A stretch of 64,000 nt of DNA from JAIEOG01 sp964519985 (GTDB lineage: Bacteria; Bdellovibrionota; FAC87; UBA2466): NCBI GenBank assembly GCA_964519985.1, contig CAZFMF010000001.1:1-64000 (forward strand), given 5' to 3'. The position numbers and the translations under genes were made by a program. A model generated the notes under the pieces. The model was not told where the DNA came from, ran no database searches, and saw nothing but the letters and a program-made list of their open reading frames with translations. This document shows positions 1 to 8,924 of this stretch, piece by piece (positions within the stretch are counted from its first letter, which is position 1; each line of letters starts with the position of its first letter).

Positions 1-107
1 AAGTGAGGATTTCAGGTCGTTCATTCACACCCTCGAGAAATGTTGCGATATCCCCCTTTCAAACCCGTTTTTCTGTTCTGTTTCAAAGTAAGAGCAAGGA
101 AGGTGCC

Positions 108-161
108 ATGGGAGGCCCGAAACTACCGCATAGGGAATTCACCCCCTTAAGTCTAAAATAA
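108..161 (+). CDS. possible 17-residue leader ORF
   Basis: A very short frame that opens with ATG and ends at TAA, reading MGGPKLPHREFTPLSLK. It is preceded by a purine-rich AGGAAGG with four bases to the ATG, a better ribosome site than many real genes here have. It lies 29 bases before the secreted propeller gene and its end overlaps a small hairpin (CCCTTA 144-149 with TAAGGG 159-164). It could be a leader peptide or chance. The rest of 1-190 shows no other gene. Confidence 0.2.
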   Translation: MGGPKLPHREFTPLSLK

Positions 162-190
162 GGGTTTGCGGGTTCGCTACCGGAGGCGCC

Positions 191-1861
191 ATGGCTCATT
201 GGATGTTCTTGCTGTTCCCAGTGACTTTCTCATTCGTTTACGCCCAGGAGCATCAAGAAAAGAAAACGGAAGGGCGTGCCACGGTGGCCGCCTTACCGCA
301 GGTTCAAGTCGACTTCGGCTGCAAACCTTCGCCCCGGATGCTTTCCCCGCTTCGGATTTTCGGGAGCGCGGTAACCGTGGGCTACCATTCGGAATGGATC
401 TCGGGCCATCCTACATTGATTCGGCAATTTGATCTTCGGACGGGGGCACCCGTTGGGCAGGCTTTCAAGGTAGGAACAAACCTTCATGCGTTGCGTATTT
501 CGCGCGACGGTAGGCGGGCTGTGACGGGGACGCGCGACGACAAACCATTGGCGCGTATTTATGACGTTCCGAATCAAAAGCTACTTCGGGAGATCCCCAA
601 CGCGGTGATATCTAAGGGGATGATAGGGATCAGTGATGATGGAAAAGTGATAGTTAGCTCGTTGGACAAGGGTTTCGTAGAAGCTCGCGACAGTGACACC
701 GGCAAAGTGCTTTGGAAAGCACAGCCCATGGAGACCTCGAGTATCTCGATAACCAGCGATGACGAGATCGTTTTTTCCGCGGATGGCAAACGATTGATTC
801 TAGGCGGAAAAGATGCGGGAAGTGCTCTGGGCATTGCCGTGCTGAATGCGAGGAGCGGAAAACAAGAGTTCAAGTACGTGAGTCAGTCCCCGAATGCCCC
901 GTTCGGTCCCTTCGCCCTCGCGCCGCAGGGGGATCTTGTGGCGGTTAACCATGACGGAGTCGAGATCTTCGATATTTCGTCGGGGAAGCGACTGGCGCAG
1001 ATTGCAAGGCCGACGGAGAACGGTGTGGTTGCCGATATTTCCATTTCGCCGGATGGTCGTTTTCTCGCCTTCACAACATATGGGTTTGGCGAGGCAGCGG
1101 TTGTCACCCATCAGAAACTCCACCTACATGCCTTGCCGTCGGGTCAGAAGATTCTGACTGAAGATCATCCGACGGGAGCGGGCCAAGTTGAGTTTTCTTC
1201 GGACGGAAATGTCCTCGTGGTCAGCGGCCATGGGAACGGCCGCGCCAACGGAAGCTCAACGGAAAAAAACTGCATTGCCCAAGTGAAGAGTTTAGAAAGG
1301 CTCCGCAAAGCATCCCCTTACCAATTGTCCAGAATCGAAGAACATTGGCGAACGCTCGGTTCGGCGGATCCGATTGAGGCTTATCTGGCGAAGCAATTTT
1401 TTCAAGCCATGGACACGAAAGGAATCGAGGTCTTTCGTAAGAAACTCGTGCTTCCACCTCTCGATGCTAAGACCCTCGCGGGGCTAGAATCGAACTGGAA
1501 CGGTTTGGTGGCGAGGTTGAATGATGAAAATTACGCAGTCCGCGACCGGGCGACGGCGGAGATGGCTCAACTGGCGGCTTCGGATACCCCCTCGGGCTTC
1601 TGGTGGCTGAACCGCATCAACGAATCCATCACAAACAAATCCTCTAACCCCGAGGCGCATTGGCGACTGGGTGAAATTCTAACGCGAGCGGAAGCAACGG
1701 AATATTCGCCAGAAACGCGTAACCGAATCGAGGCCGTAGGAATTCTGCTTTCTTTGCCGCAATCCGAAGCCAAAACGCTCCTGCAAGATTTGACCAAAGG
1801 CCATGCGCTCGATCCGGTAGCCGCAACGGCGCGATCCGCGATGGGCCTTAACGCACCCTAA
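191..1861 (+). CDS. exported beta-propeller (WD40-like) protein
   Basis: A 556-residue protein with an N-terminal signal peptide (residues 1 to about 18, hydrophobic, ending FVYA before QEHQEKK). Residues about 75-360 hold repeated blades of the type 'FS-D/P-G-R/K-x-L', for example ISRDGRRAV, FSADGKRLILGG, ISPDGRFLAFTT and FSSDGNVLVVSG, typical of WD40/YVTN propellers. Residues about 430-556 are alpha-helical, starting near LNDENYAVRDRATAEM, and resemble the helical tail that follows WD40 repeats in proteins common in Planctomycetes. GGAGG at 182-186 supports this start. It probably acts as a binding scaffold in the periplasm or outside the cell; the ligand is unknown. Its 3' end overlaps the convergent gene by 14 bases. 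Confidence 0.7.
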   Translation: MAHWMFLLFPVTFSFVYAQEHQEKKTEGRATVAALPQVQVDFGCKPSPRMLSPLRIFGSAVTVGYHSEWISGHPTLIRQFDLRTGAPVGQAFKVGTNLHALRISRDGRRAVTGTRDDKPLARIYDVPNQKLLREIPNAVISKGMIGISDDGKVIVSSLDKGFVEARDSDTGKVLWKAQPMETSSISITSDDEIVFSADGKRLILGGKDAGSALGIAVLNARSGKQEFKYVSQSPNAPFGPFALAPQGDLVAVNHDGVEIFDISSGKRLAQIARPTENGVVADISISPDGRFLAFTTYGFGEAAVVTHQKLHLHALPSGQKILTEDHPTGAGQVEFSSDGNVLVVSGHGNGRANGSSTEKNCIAQVKSLERLRKASPYQLSRIEEHWRTLGSADPIEAYLAKQFFQAMDTKGIEVFRKKLVLPPLDAKTLAGLESNWNGLVARLNDENYAVRDRATAEMAQLAASDTPSGFWWLNRINESITNKSSNPEAHWRLGEILTRAEATEYSPETRNRIEAVGILLSLPQSEAKTLLQDLTKGHALDPVAATARSAMGLNAP

Positions 1862-3020
1862 TTCCCGCCGGGAATATCAACGGAGGGCCTCCGGGCAGGA
1901 TTAGGCCCGCGCGGCGGAATTGTTCACTCCACGGTAAGTCGAAACCACTCTGGTAAGGCATATCGATAATCCAAAAGCGTTTGACCGGCTCGGAAGCATA
2001 CGATCGGCGGTGGGAGTAGAGGCAGTATCCCTCGGGCTCCTGAATAATCGTTACCTCTTCCGTTCCGCGGTACGTGTAGAAGGTTTGCTTCGCTTCTTTG
2101 GCGAGTGGGTTGAATTTGGCTCCGGCTTCCAGTTGAAAAGAACGATCCGCGTCGTCTCCCGTTAGTCCAATCCCTTTGCCGCGGACAATCGATTTTGCGC
2201 GAAGCGGCCAATAGGTGAGACCCTTGGCGGTTTTTAGCGCGACCATATTGGCCCAGCCGGGGCCATTCTTGTACGTATCGTAGATGGCGTACACGCGACC
2301 TTCCTCGGGGGAAAGATCGGCTAGCGGTGCGCCCAGGGCATTTTGCTGCACGCGATTGGGCAGGACTCCCCAGGTGCCTTCACCGAACGTCCAACCGCAG
2401 ACGCCGCCTTGGCCGATATTGAAAGCGAGGAACAGCGTTCGGAATTGATTCTCGGGCGCTTCAATCGCCCGCCACTCGAAATGCACATTCTCGATGGCCG
2501 TTCGATCGTAGTCCTTGTACTGCTCGACTTTTTCCTCCGGAGAAAGGCCTAGGTAGCTCGTCGGTAATTCCACGCCGTTGCCGTCCAGGAGCGCAAGCTC
2601 ATAGAGCTCGTCGGCGTCTCGTCCAAAAAAATCGCCGGTCATGCGGCTACCCACTCCGATGACGTAGGGATCGACTTCGAGTCCCTGGGTCGATCCTAGG
2701 ATTGCCTTTTCTCGTTCGGCCACATTGCGGAGGAACTGTTCGTGATCGCGATCCTGCTTCGCCAGACCATTGATCGGACCAAGCTGGGGACCGGTTCCCT
2801 TCTTAGAAACCAGTCGGAATCGTCGGGTGCCGATGTCACCACCGGGAGGTCGAATCACATAAACGCGATTGGCTTGAAGAGACTTCGCTTCGGTTTCAAT
2901 CCCGGTGACCGGATCAAATTCGTAGATATTGACCTTTGCCGTTTGGGCGTGCCCGGCCAAGGCCCAGAAGACTGAGGCCGTCAGAATGAGTGTATTCAGA
3001 CTGGGTTTTTGGTTTCGCAT
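1848..3020 (-). CDS. exported protein of unknown function
   Basis: A 390-residue protein with a clear signal peptide (MRNQKPSLNTLILTASVFWA... ending GHAQ). The frame is open 12 codons further upstream, but the signal peptide places the start at 3020. The mature part has no membrane segment and no domain I recognise. It is rich in Gly, Tyr and Trp, carries only two cysteines (in GGVCGW and GYCLYS) and has many short beta-like stretches. It follows the gene at 3073-4068 on the same strand with 52 bases between them, and both are exported, so they may be co-transcribed. No Shine-Dalgarno stands out. Confidence 0.6.
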   Translation of the reverse strand: MRNQKPSLNTLILTASVFWALAGHAQTAKVNIYEFDPVTGIETEAKSLQANRVYVIRPPGGDIGTRRFRLVSKKGTGPQLGPINGLAKQDRDHEQFLRNVAEREKAILGSTQGLEVDPYVIGVGSRMTGDFFGRDADELYELALLDGNGVELPTSYLGLSPEEKVEQYKDYDRTAIENVHFEWRAIEAPENQFRTLFLAFNIGQGGVCGWTFGEGTWGVLPNRVQQNALGAPLADLSPEEGRVYAIYDTYKNGPGWANMVALKTAKGLTYWPLRAKSIVRGKGIGLTGDDADRSFQLEAGAKFNPLAKEAKQTFYTYRGTEEVTIIQEPEGYCLYSHRRSYASEPVKRFWIIDMPYQSGFDLPWSEQFRRAGLILPGGPPLIFPAGIRVR

Positions 3021-3072
3021 AGAGATCTCAACGCACGATTCCCTAAGACGCGTCAAGAAAAAGTGCGACGAC

Positions 3073-4068
3073 CTACTTCAACGCATTCGAGCGCAAAACC
3101 CAATTCAACAAGCCGCCGGGGCAAAACGCAGACGCCGACAGGCGAACGGATTCCCGCGCGCCAGAATCAGACGAGGCCGCATCTCTCCCCGCTTTGAAAA
3201 AGGAAGAGTCAAAGGCTTGTCGCCAGAGGGGCGGAAAAACCCGTTCATGCGTCCCGTCTAAATGAGGAGAGAAACGGTTCGTCACGGGTCGGGAACGCGA
3301 CCGCCGTATTTCGTCGAGGCGTATCGCAGGCAACTGACCTCGGTATGCCTCGCCGTCCACCACCATCACCACCGCCAAGCCATCCCTGCGGATACCCGCA
3401 ATTCGGGAAAGGGGTGGGAGGATATGCTGGGAATCTCGGAACGCGTCTCCAACTTGGAACTGGCCGAACTTTCCGAGACACGGTTCAAACTTCCACGTAG
3501 TCAGGGGATGGCTTGCTCCAATCGCCCCGCTACCAACGGGTCCGACATAGGCTAGCCCGGAGCGAACATCGTAGGCCAAGACTTCTCCGAATCCGTCTTC
3601 CACAAACCCCTTGCGTCCCTTCATGTCGACCGCGGCTAGCATCAGCTTCGGGACGGCAATATCCTGGCCACGAGCGTCTTGAATAATTGTATTCTCGCTG
3701 GTGGGATGGGTAACGACGACACGGTAAACTTTCGGAACTTCTCGGAATTCGATCCAATGAAAGGATTTAGAAGTTGAACGGGTGAGTCGGTAAGTTGGAA
3801 CAGTCGTCACCTCATCCGTACGACGCACGTATCTATCGGCAAGAATCGGCGCCGGTTCAACGGCAAAGACCGTGAGCGTTTCGCGAGTTTCCGCATCACG
3901 AATGGTTTTCTGGTCGCCTTCAACAATTAGTACGGTGGCCCAGCGTTTTTCCGTTCGGTCTCCCGACCGATGGACATAGGTAACCACATCGCCGGGGAGT
4001 GGGGCGGCTTGCCCAAGAGCACTGATAAGCAAGACGCTAAAAGAAAGGAACCAAGGCCAACGACCCAT
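3073..4068 (-). CDS. exported protein of unknown function
   Basis: A 331-residue protein. The start at 4068 is chosen because GGAGGG lies eight bases upstream (complement of 4075-4080) and because MGRWPWFLSFSVLLISALGQA is a normal signal peptide; the frame stays open 13 codons further up. The mature N-terminus (PLPGDVVTYVHRSGDRTEKRW) and later blocks are beta-rich. The last 80 residues are Arg/Ser-rich and look disordered. No family recognised. It is first in a likely two-gene exported unit with the gene at 1848-3020 and is divergent from the VOC gene at 4139. Confidence 0.6.
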   Translation of the reverse strand: MGRWPWFLSFSVLLISALGQAAPLPGDVVTYVHRSGDRTEKRWATVLIVEGDQKTIRDAETRETLTVFAVEPAPILADRYVRRTDEVTTVPTYRLTRSTSKSFHWIEFREVPKVYRVVVTHPTSENTIIQDARGQDIAVPKLMLAAVDMKGRKGFVEDGFGEVLAYDVRSGLAYVGPVGSGAIGASHPLTTWKFEPCLGKFGQFQVGDAFRDSQHILPPLSRIAGIRRDGLAVVMVVDGEAYRGQLPAIRLDEIRRSRSRPVTNRFSPHLDGTHERVFPPLWRQAFDSSFFKAGRDAASSDSGARESVRLSASAFCPGGLLNWVLRSNALK

Positions 4069-4138
4069 TGAGAGCCCTCCAGGAAACGGACTCATCTCAT
4101 GACGCAATGCGAAAGTCTACATGTGGTAAGACGTCAAA

Positions 4139-4552
4139 GTGATATCCGCGGTTTCTCACTTGGTCATTGCGTCGCCCGATGTGGAGCGCATGACATGTTT
4201 CGTGCAGACGTTCTTTGGTCTGAAGCCCCACTACGCCAACGAACAGTTCGTGGACTTTGTCTTCCCGAATGGGTTTCGGATCGCCTTTTTCCTTCCGGTC
4301 GGAAAAGCGGCACAATGGTTTTCGAATGAGGGCACACGGCATTTCACTGCGTTTGGCGTCACCACTCCCGATGTCGACGCGGCCTACGCGCGAAGCTTGT
4401 TGCCGGAATTTCAACAGCTGGGCGTGACCAATGGCGGTCCACCGAAGGATCACCCGTGGGGGGAAAGAAGTTTTCTGCTCGTCGACCCGGATGGAAACCG
4501 TTGGGAGGTGACGCAGTCTCCAAGTGAAAGTGGAATGTTGGTGAATCGCTAG
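4139..4552 (+). CDS. VOC (glyoxalase/bleomycin-resistance) superfamily protein
   Basis: A 137-residue protein starting at GTG (ISAVSHLVIASPDVERMTCF). It has the VOC fold pattern: an opening beta strand with His (SHLVIASPD), the middle 'F-x-x-x-G-T-R-H-x-x-F-G-V' strand, and the closing 'LLVDPDGNRWEVTQ' motif in which the Glu usually binds a metal. Length suits a single-domain VOC dimer. Substrate unknown: it could be a lyase, dioxygenase or thiol-transferase-type resistance protein. No neighbour indicates its role. It ends four bases before the convergent gene at 4557. Confidence 0.75.
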   Translation: MISAVSHLVIASPDVERMTCFVQTFFGLKPHYANEQFVDFVFPNGFRIAFFLPVGKAAQWFSNEGTRHFTAFGVTTPDVDAAYARSLLPEFQQLGVTNGGPPKDHPWGERSFLLVDPDGNRWEVTQSPSESGMLVNR

Positions 4553-4556
4553 AGGG

Positions 4557-4970
4557 TCATGGCGAGGCCTTGGTCTTCACTTCCACCCGAACCGGCTTTC
4601 CCGGAATCAAATGAGTGGGTGCCCGGACGAGCTCGTACTTCGTCGATGTGAGGGTGAGCCGGTACCGGCGATCGGGGTGCAATTCGCGAAAGATAAACTT
4701 TCCCTCCCCGCGAAACTCTGCCGGCGTCGAAGTCCCTTGGCTCTGCGCTGCAAAGGCAAGCGAAGGGCAAGCGATTCCGGGGACGCCGTGCGCAAGATGG
4801 CATTCCATTTCGATGCCGCCCGCCGATTTCTCGACGGGCTTTTTGTCCAAAACGTGGTGGAGGCCCTGTATCAGCACATCATTGATGATATCCCCTTCTC
4901 GTGGGGTTTCGGCCCAAACATTGAGGGAATGCAACAAAGTGAGAAGCGGTAATCCGAGTCGCAGTAACAT
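4557..4970 (-). CDS. small exported protein, possibly Cna-B-like fold
   Basis: A 137-residue protein. MLLRLGLPLLTLLHSLNVWA is a signal peptide, so the start is put at 4970 although the frame is open ten codons upstream. The C-terminal half (GEGKFIFRELHPDRRYRLTLTS) has the 'G-x-F-x-F-x-x-L-x-P...Y-x-L-x-V' pattern of carboxypeptidase-regulatory or Cna-B-like beta sandwiches. Three cysteines are present. Function unknown. It is divergent from the acyltransferase gene at 5038. Confidence 0.55.
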   Translation of the reverse strand: MLLRLGLPLLTLLHSLNVWAETPREGDIINDVLIQGLHHVLDKKPVEKSAGGIEMECHLAHGVPGIACPSLAFAAQSQGTSTPAEFRGEGKFIFRELHPDRRYRLTLTSTKYELVRAPTHLIPGKPVRVEVKTKASP

Positions 4971-5037
4971 GAACCCATTGTAGCCACGGGCACATTCCAT
5001 TTCGACGGAAAACCGTTTCTAAGTTAGATTCGGGGCA

Positions 5038-6963
5038 ATGAAATACTCCGCCCCTCTAGATGGATTGCGGGCCGTGGCGGTCCTGGGCGTCGTCGTCTTT
5101 CACATTTTTCCCAAAGTTCTACCGGGCGGTTTCTTGGGCGTTGATGTTTTCTTCGTCCTTTCCGGATACCTGCTCACATCCATTATTTCGCATCAGCTAA
5201 ACGATGGGCGGTTTTCGCTCAGGGAGTTTTACCTTCGGCGGATCCAGCGGCTGCTACCCAATGCGGTACTGACGATCGTCACGACCGTGGCGCTGTCATG
5301 TTGGCTGCTTTCGCCCTCGGCGGCTCGCGGGGTCGCGCAGCACGGCGTTTGGGCGCTATTTAGTTTGTCGAATTTCTATATCTGGAAAACATTTGGTGGC
5401 TACTGGGGCGCCCCCGCGGCCACCGCGCCGCTGCTCCATACCTGGTCTTTGGCGGTGGAAGAACAGTTTTACCTTCTTTTTCCCCTGCTGATGATCCTCG
5501 CCTTTAGAAAGGGGCGTAGGGCGGGCATCGCCTACGGCATCGGTTTTCTTTTTTTTGCGAGTTTGGCGTTTTGCCTGGGTGGAAACCGGCCCGGGGCCGA
5601 AAACTTTTATCTTTTGCCGACGCGCGCGTGGGAACTTTGCTTGGGGGCGGGGCTCGCCGTGGCGCCGTGGAAACGGAGGCTTCCCGCACGCGGGTGGGCG
5701 GAGGCTCTGGGTTGGCTCGGTCTAACGGCAATCGTCTTTAGCTTCTTTCGTTTGGGTGAAGGCGGGGCGGTTCCGGGGGCCTCGACTTTAATTCCCACGG
5801 TGGGAACCCTCGCCGTTTTGATCGCCACCCAGCGGGAAGAAACGGCGATCGCGGGAGCGCTGGCATGGCCTTGGATGGTGGCGGTCGGCACGCTCTCCTA
5901 TTCTATCTATCTCTGGCACTGGCCGCTGATTGTGCTTGGGCGACTCCACGCGGAATTCAACGGCCTCGACCCGCAAACTGGAGCGATAACCGGATTTGGC
6001 GCGAGTCTGGTTTTCGCGCTCGCGGCCTATTTCATAGTGGAAAGACCCTTGCGTCAGCGCGGGCCGGGTCGCAAGCGCCGCTTGCAGGCGATCGCCGGTG
6101 GGTTCGCGCTGGCGGTTGTCGGCAGTTTGGCGATCGCCCTTCCGGCGCCCAATGCCGATCCGGCCGATCTTTGGGATCCGGTCGCATTTTACGGAAAAAG
6201 TTATGACGTCAAACCGTTCGATATACGGGCCGCGGCCTCCAGTCCCCGTCTGTATGACGTGATTTTTTCTCAGCTGGTCGGCAAAAAGGCCCATTGGCGG
6301 GAGGGGGGCATCCAGCACCTCTGGGGGGCCGGGATACCCGAAGTGGTGGTCCTTGGAAGCTCCCACGCGATTATGCTGGGGAAGGTGTTGGATGAAATTT
6401 GTCGCGAGCGGGAGCTTTCGGTGGCCTTTTTCGCCGCGGACGAGGCCCCGGTCTTCATCAACCCTGAGGTGCCGGAATATGATGCCGCGCGCTTTGCCGC
6501 CCTGGCGAAATGGAAGCCTCGATGGGTAATTGTAGCGGAGCGCTGGGACGGGGTTCCGGGTACGGCAGAGGATCTCGATCGTCGACTGCGAGAATTACTT
6601 CGGAAGATCACCCCGCATGCCCAGCAAGTTTGGGTTTTGTCCCAAGTTCCGGCCTTGGAGCTCCCGGATACGTTGAATTTGCGGGAATTTGCTTCGACTC
6701 AGTTTCGTTGGAAGGGCACACTTCCCCGAATCCCTCCTGATGGTGGGGAAGCCAAGCGCCAGGCGGCGTGGCGCGTTCTACAAAAACTTCCGCCGATTTT
6801 TTCCAATGTGAATGTCTTGAACACCGCTACACATTTTTATTTATCGGATGGGTCCGTGCGATACGCAGAAGGTCGCGAGGTGTTTTACATCGATGACGAT
6901 CACCTCAGTGAGGCTGGCGCCCAAGAGTTGCGAGCGGATTTTCTCGATATCTTAAAAAAGTGA
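5038..6963 (+). CDS. membrane acyltransferase with SGNH domain (OafA/YrhL type)
   Basis: A 641-residue protein. Residues 1 to about 340 are an acyltransferase-3 domain: the N-terminus LDGLRAVAVLGVVVFHI, then GGFLGVDVFFVLSGYL and YLRRIQRLLP are signatures of the family, followed by about ten membrane helices. Residues about 390-641 form a soluble SGNH-hydrolase-like domain with the block I motif VVLGSSHA (GSSH instead of the usual GDSH) and block V DDDHLSEAG. Such proteins O-acetylate lipopolysaccharide, peptidoglycan or exopolysaccharide, with the SGNH domain making the final transfer outside the membrane. The acceptor here is unknown; no polysaccharide cluster adjoins it. Confidence 0.88.
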   Translation: MKYSAPLDGLRAVAVLGVVVFHIFPKVLPGGFLGVDVFFVLSGYLLTSIISHQLNDGRFSLREFYLRRIQRLLPNAVLTIVTTVALSCWLLSPSAARGVAQHGVWALFSLSNFYIWKTFGGYWGAPAATAPLLHTWSLAVEEQFYLLFPLLMILAFRKGRRAGIAYGIGFLFFASLAFCLGGNRPGAENFYLLPTRAWELCLGAGLAVAPWKRRLPARGWAEALGWLGLTAIVFSFFRLGEGGAVPGASTLIPTVGTLAVLIATQREETAIAGALAWPWMVAVGTLSYSIYLWHWPLIVLGRLHAEFNGLDPQTGAITGFGASLVFALAAYFIVERPLRQRGPGRKRRLQAIAGGFALAVVGSLAIALPAPNADPADLWDPVAFYGKSYDVKPFDIRAAASSPRLYDVIFSQLVGKKAHWREGGIQHLWGAGIPEVVVLGSSHAIMLGKVLDEICRERELSVAFFAADEAPVFINPEVPEYDAARFAALAKWKPRWVIVAERWDGVPGTAEDLDRRLRELLRKITPHAQQVWVLSQVPALELPDTLNLREFASTQFRWKGTLPRIPPDGGEAKRQAAWRVLQKLPPIFSNVNVLNTATHFYLSDGSVRYAEGREVFYIDDDHLSEAGAQELRADFLDILKK

Positions 6964-6991
6964 TTCCGAAGCTACCTGCTATAATTTGGAA

Positions 6992-7246
6992 ATGAAGAAA
7001 TCCCCTAAAGGCATTGGCTTTATCGGTTTGCTCATCGCGCTGGCGATCATCGGCTACCTTACGACGCTGATGTTCAAGCGCGACCCGGCGGGGCAAGTCG
7101 CGATTCCCGCCGAAATTGGCAAGGACCTGGGCCTCAACTCGACGACCAGTTCCTCTAAAGCGACCATGGAGGCCGTGCAAACCAAGCTGGATGATTTGCA
7201 GGTCAAGATGAAAGCCCGCGAAGAGCGGATTGAGAACGACGAATAG
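6992..7246 (+). CDS. orphan type IV pilin-like peptide (E5 replaced by Gly)
   Basis: An 84-residue protein with one N-terminal membrane segment. MKKSPKG-IGFIGLLIALAIIGYL aligns without gaps to the prepilin consensus KG-FTLIELLIALAIIG: a short basic leader ending in Gly, then a hydrophobic helix. The normally invariant Glu at mature position 5 is Gly and position 1 is Ile rather than Phe. The rest (residues 35-84) is soluble, ending in a charged helix with heptad-like Leu/Met spacing. TATAAT at 6980-6985 lies six bases before the ATG and there is no Shine-Dalgarno, suggesting a leaderless mRNA. No pilus, secretion or prepilin peptidase gene is near. It could also be a plain single-span protein. 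Confidence 0.6.
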   Translation: MKKSPKGIGFIGLLIALAIIGYLTTLMFKRDPAGQVAIPAEIGKDLGLNSTTSSSKATMEAVQTKLDDLQVKMKAREERIENDE

Positions 7247-7308
7247 TTTCATGGATCCATGATGCCGGAAGTCCATTTCAAAACGTTCTAGGCCGGGGTT
7301 CCGAGCCT

Positions 7309-8748
7309 TTAGGACGCTTTCTTGTGGTTTTCGATCACGAAGGGGAAGACTTGGTAGCCTTCTTCTTTTTGGGTGCGCTCGAAGCGACGCTCGGCCGTGA
7401 ATTCAAACCGATCGAATGAGCTCTGAGCGCCGAGTTGCGCAGCGAGGGCGGGCGGCAAGACCGCCGCGCGAGCCACGCTGGCTGGGCGCAACATGCCGGC
7501 GGAGCGAATCAATTGGCCGCGCACATCTTTTACGTCCAAAACGAAATCCCCGTCGTTGTCACCGGCGCGGATCGTAAAGTGTTCACCCGATCCGGGAACC
7601 AGGACCTGCACGGGCAGCTTGGAGCGGCGCCGCAGCAGGTATACCGAGCCCGCGAATCCGGTCGCCAGTAGGGCAATGAAGGCAAGTAAAAAGAGTTCAT
7701 CCCACTCGAAGAGAATGGCTTCGGCTTCGAGTTCGGCGTCCGCCTCGACCATTTCCGGCAGCGCCAGGGCGCTGGCCTCGGTATCGGATTGGCGAAAGCC
7801 GGTCGCGGTAATCGCCTTCGGGATTTCCTTGTCATTGAGCCCGAAAAGTTTTGCAACCTTGGTCAGCGTACGGCCGACCACGGACTTGCGTTTCTTTGGA
7901 GCTTCGGCGGAAGTCGGTTTTCCCGCTTTGGCGCTAGTTTGCAAGAGGCGTTGAGCGAGTAAAAGATTCTTCTTCTCGTTTAGTTCGGCGCGGCCCGGTC
8001 CATTGTCATGGTTCAGCGGATCGATAGCGGCGGCGCCCTTGACCTGGATCTCGGTCGCGGGTCCAGAATTCTCGATGGGCGTTGTGGAAGGTGCGGTGGC
8101 GTCGCCATTTGGACGATCCATCGCCAAAATGTAAGGTGCGGCGGCGCGGAGATCGACGACATCTTTCGCCGGTGCGGCCGACTTATCATCTTCAAGTGCA
8201 GCCAGAGCGTCTTCCGGAGCGGCTTCGCCCTTTTGTGTTTCCAAATCCTTTTCGGCTCCCGGAGGCGGCGCAATCGTCGGACCGGCGACATTGATGTTCA
8301 CTTCGGTCACGGGCATCGGACCATCCAAGACGGTCGAACGGGTATCGATCGGCGCGAGCACCGGCATCTCTTGGGTTTGCTGATCGATGGCGTTCATCAT
8401 CGAATCCGTCATCGTATTTTTTAGCTGCGACCAACCCTCTTGGCTGATGTCGTTGTTCTGCAGCATCTTGTCGATCTTGGCGCTGTTTTCGAGCGCGCGG
8501 CGCGCGGTCTCGTTGATCAACATCCGCTGCATCAAATCGTAGTTGCCCTGGTTATTCAGCTGCTGCCCCAACGATTGGCCCGCCTGCTGTCCGTGACCGT
8601 GAGCGTGGCCATGGTGATGGTGGGCATTGTGATCGTGGCGCGGTTTGTCCGCGGGGTTACTCGGGCTTGGGCTATCGTGCGCGCGAGTCGGGTTGGCCAG
8701 AGTGACCATCGCGATTCCCAAAAACCAGGCTGTGTTTCGCAAGCGCAT
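7309..8748 (-). CDS. His-rich exported membrane-anchored protein
   Basis: A 479-residue protein. It has a signal peptide (MRLRNTAWFLGIAMVTLANPTRA), then a histidine-rich tract at residues about 37-52 (HDHNAHHHHGHAHGHG) that could bind Zn, Ni or Cu. A long Ala/Glu/Pro-rich, probably disordered region follows. One membrane helix lies at about 350-375 (LFLLAFIALLATGFAGSVYLL followed by RRRSK), and a C-terminal tail of about 100 residues reads VQVLVPGSGEHFTIRAGDNDG. The topology is a periplasmic N-terminal part and a cytoplasmic tail. I recognise no family. It follows the small gene at 8925 on the same strand but is separated by that gene's terminator, so it should have its own promoter in 8749-8867. 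Confidence 0.6.
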   Translation of the reverse strand: MRLRNTAWFLGIAMVTLANPTRAHDSPSPSNPADKPRHDHNAHHHHGHAHGHGQQAGQSLGQQLNNQGNYDLMQRMLINETARRALENSAKIDKMLQNNDISQEGWSQLKNTMTDSMMNAIDQQTQEMPVLAPIDTRSTVLDGPMPVTEVNINVAGPTIAPPPGAEKDLETQKGEAAPEDALAALEDDKSAAPAKDVVDLRAAAPYILAMDRPNGDATAPSTTPIENSGPATEIQVKGAAAIDPLNHDNGPGRAELNEKKNLLLAQRLLQTSAKAGKPTSAEAPKKRKSVVGRTLTKVAKLFGLNDKEIPKAITATGFRQSDTEASALALPEMVEADAELEAEAILFEWDELFLLAFIALLATGFAGSVYLLRRRSKLPVQVLVPGSGEHFTIRAGDNDGDFVLDVKDVRGQLIRSAGMLRPASVARAAVLPPALAAQLGAQSSFDRFEFTAERRFERTQKEEGYQVFPFVIENHKKAS

Positions 8749-8867
8749 TCACCATCTCTATGAAGCAAAGCGTATACCAGTAGTGCGCTCAATGATTTCA
8801 ATGACTTACATTGCGGATAGTGGCTAGGGTTTGGACGCCTGTTGATGGGGAGTTCGGAAGGGCCCGA

Positions 8868-8902
8868 TAAAAAAATCCCGGTGCCCTTGCGAGCACCGGG
8901 AT
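8868..8902 (-). terminator. strong intrinsic terminator
   Basis: Perfect 10-base-pair stem (8875-8884 pairs with 8893-8902, ATCCCGGTGC/GCACCGGGAT) with an eight-base loop, followed on the minus strand by a run of seven T (A-run at 8869-8875). It lies 22 bases after the stop of the small gene at 8925-9155. It is the clearest rho-independent terminator in the window. Confidence 0.9.
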
Positions 8903-8924
8903 CTTTGAATTTGGGGCGAGCGTT

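Noticed and set aside
8771..8801. Promoter for the His-rich protein gene (TTGAAA and TATACG on the minus strand)
   Set aside because: Spacing is 19 bases and the match is weak; noted but not called.
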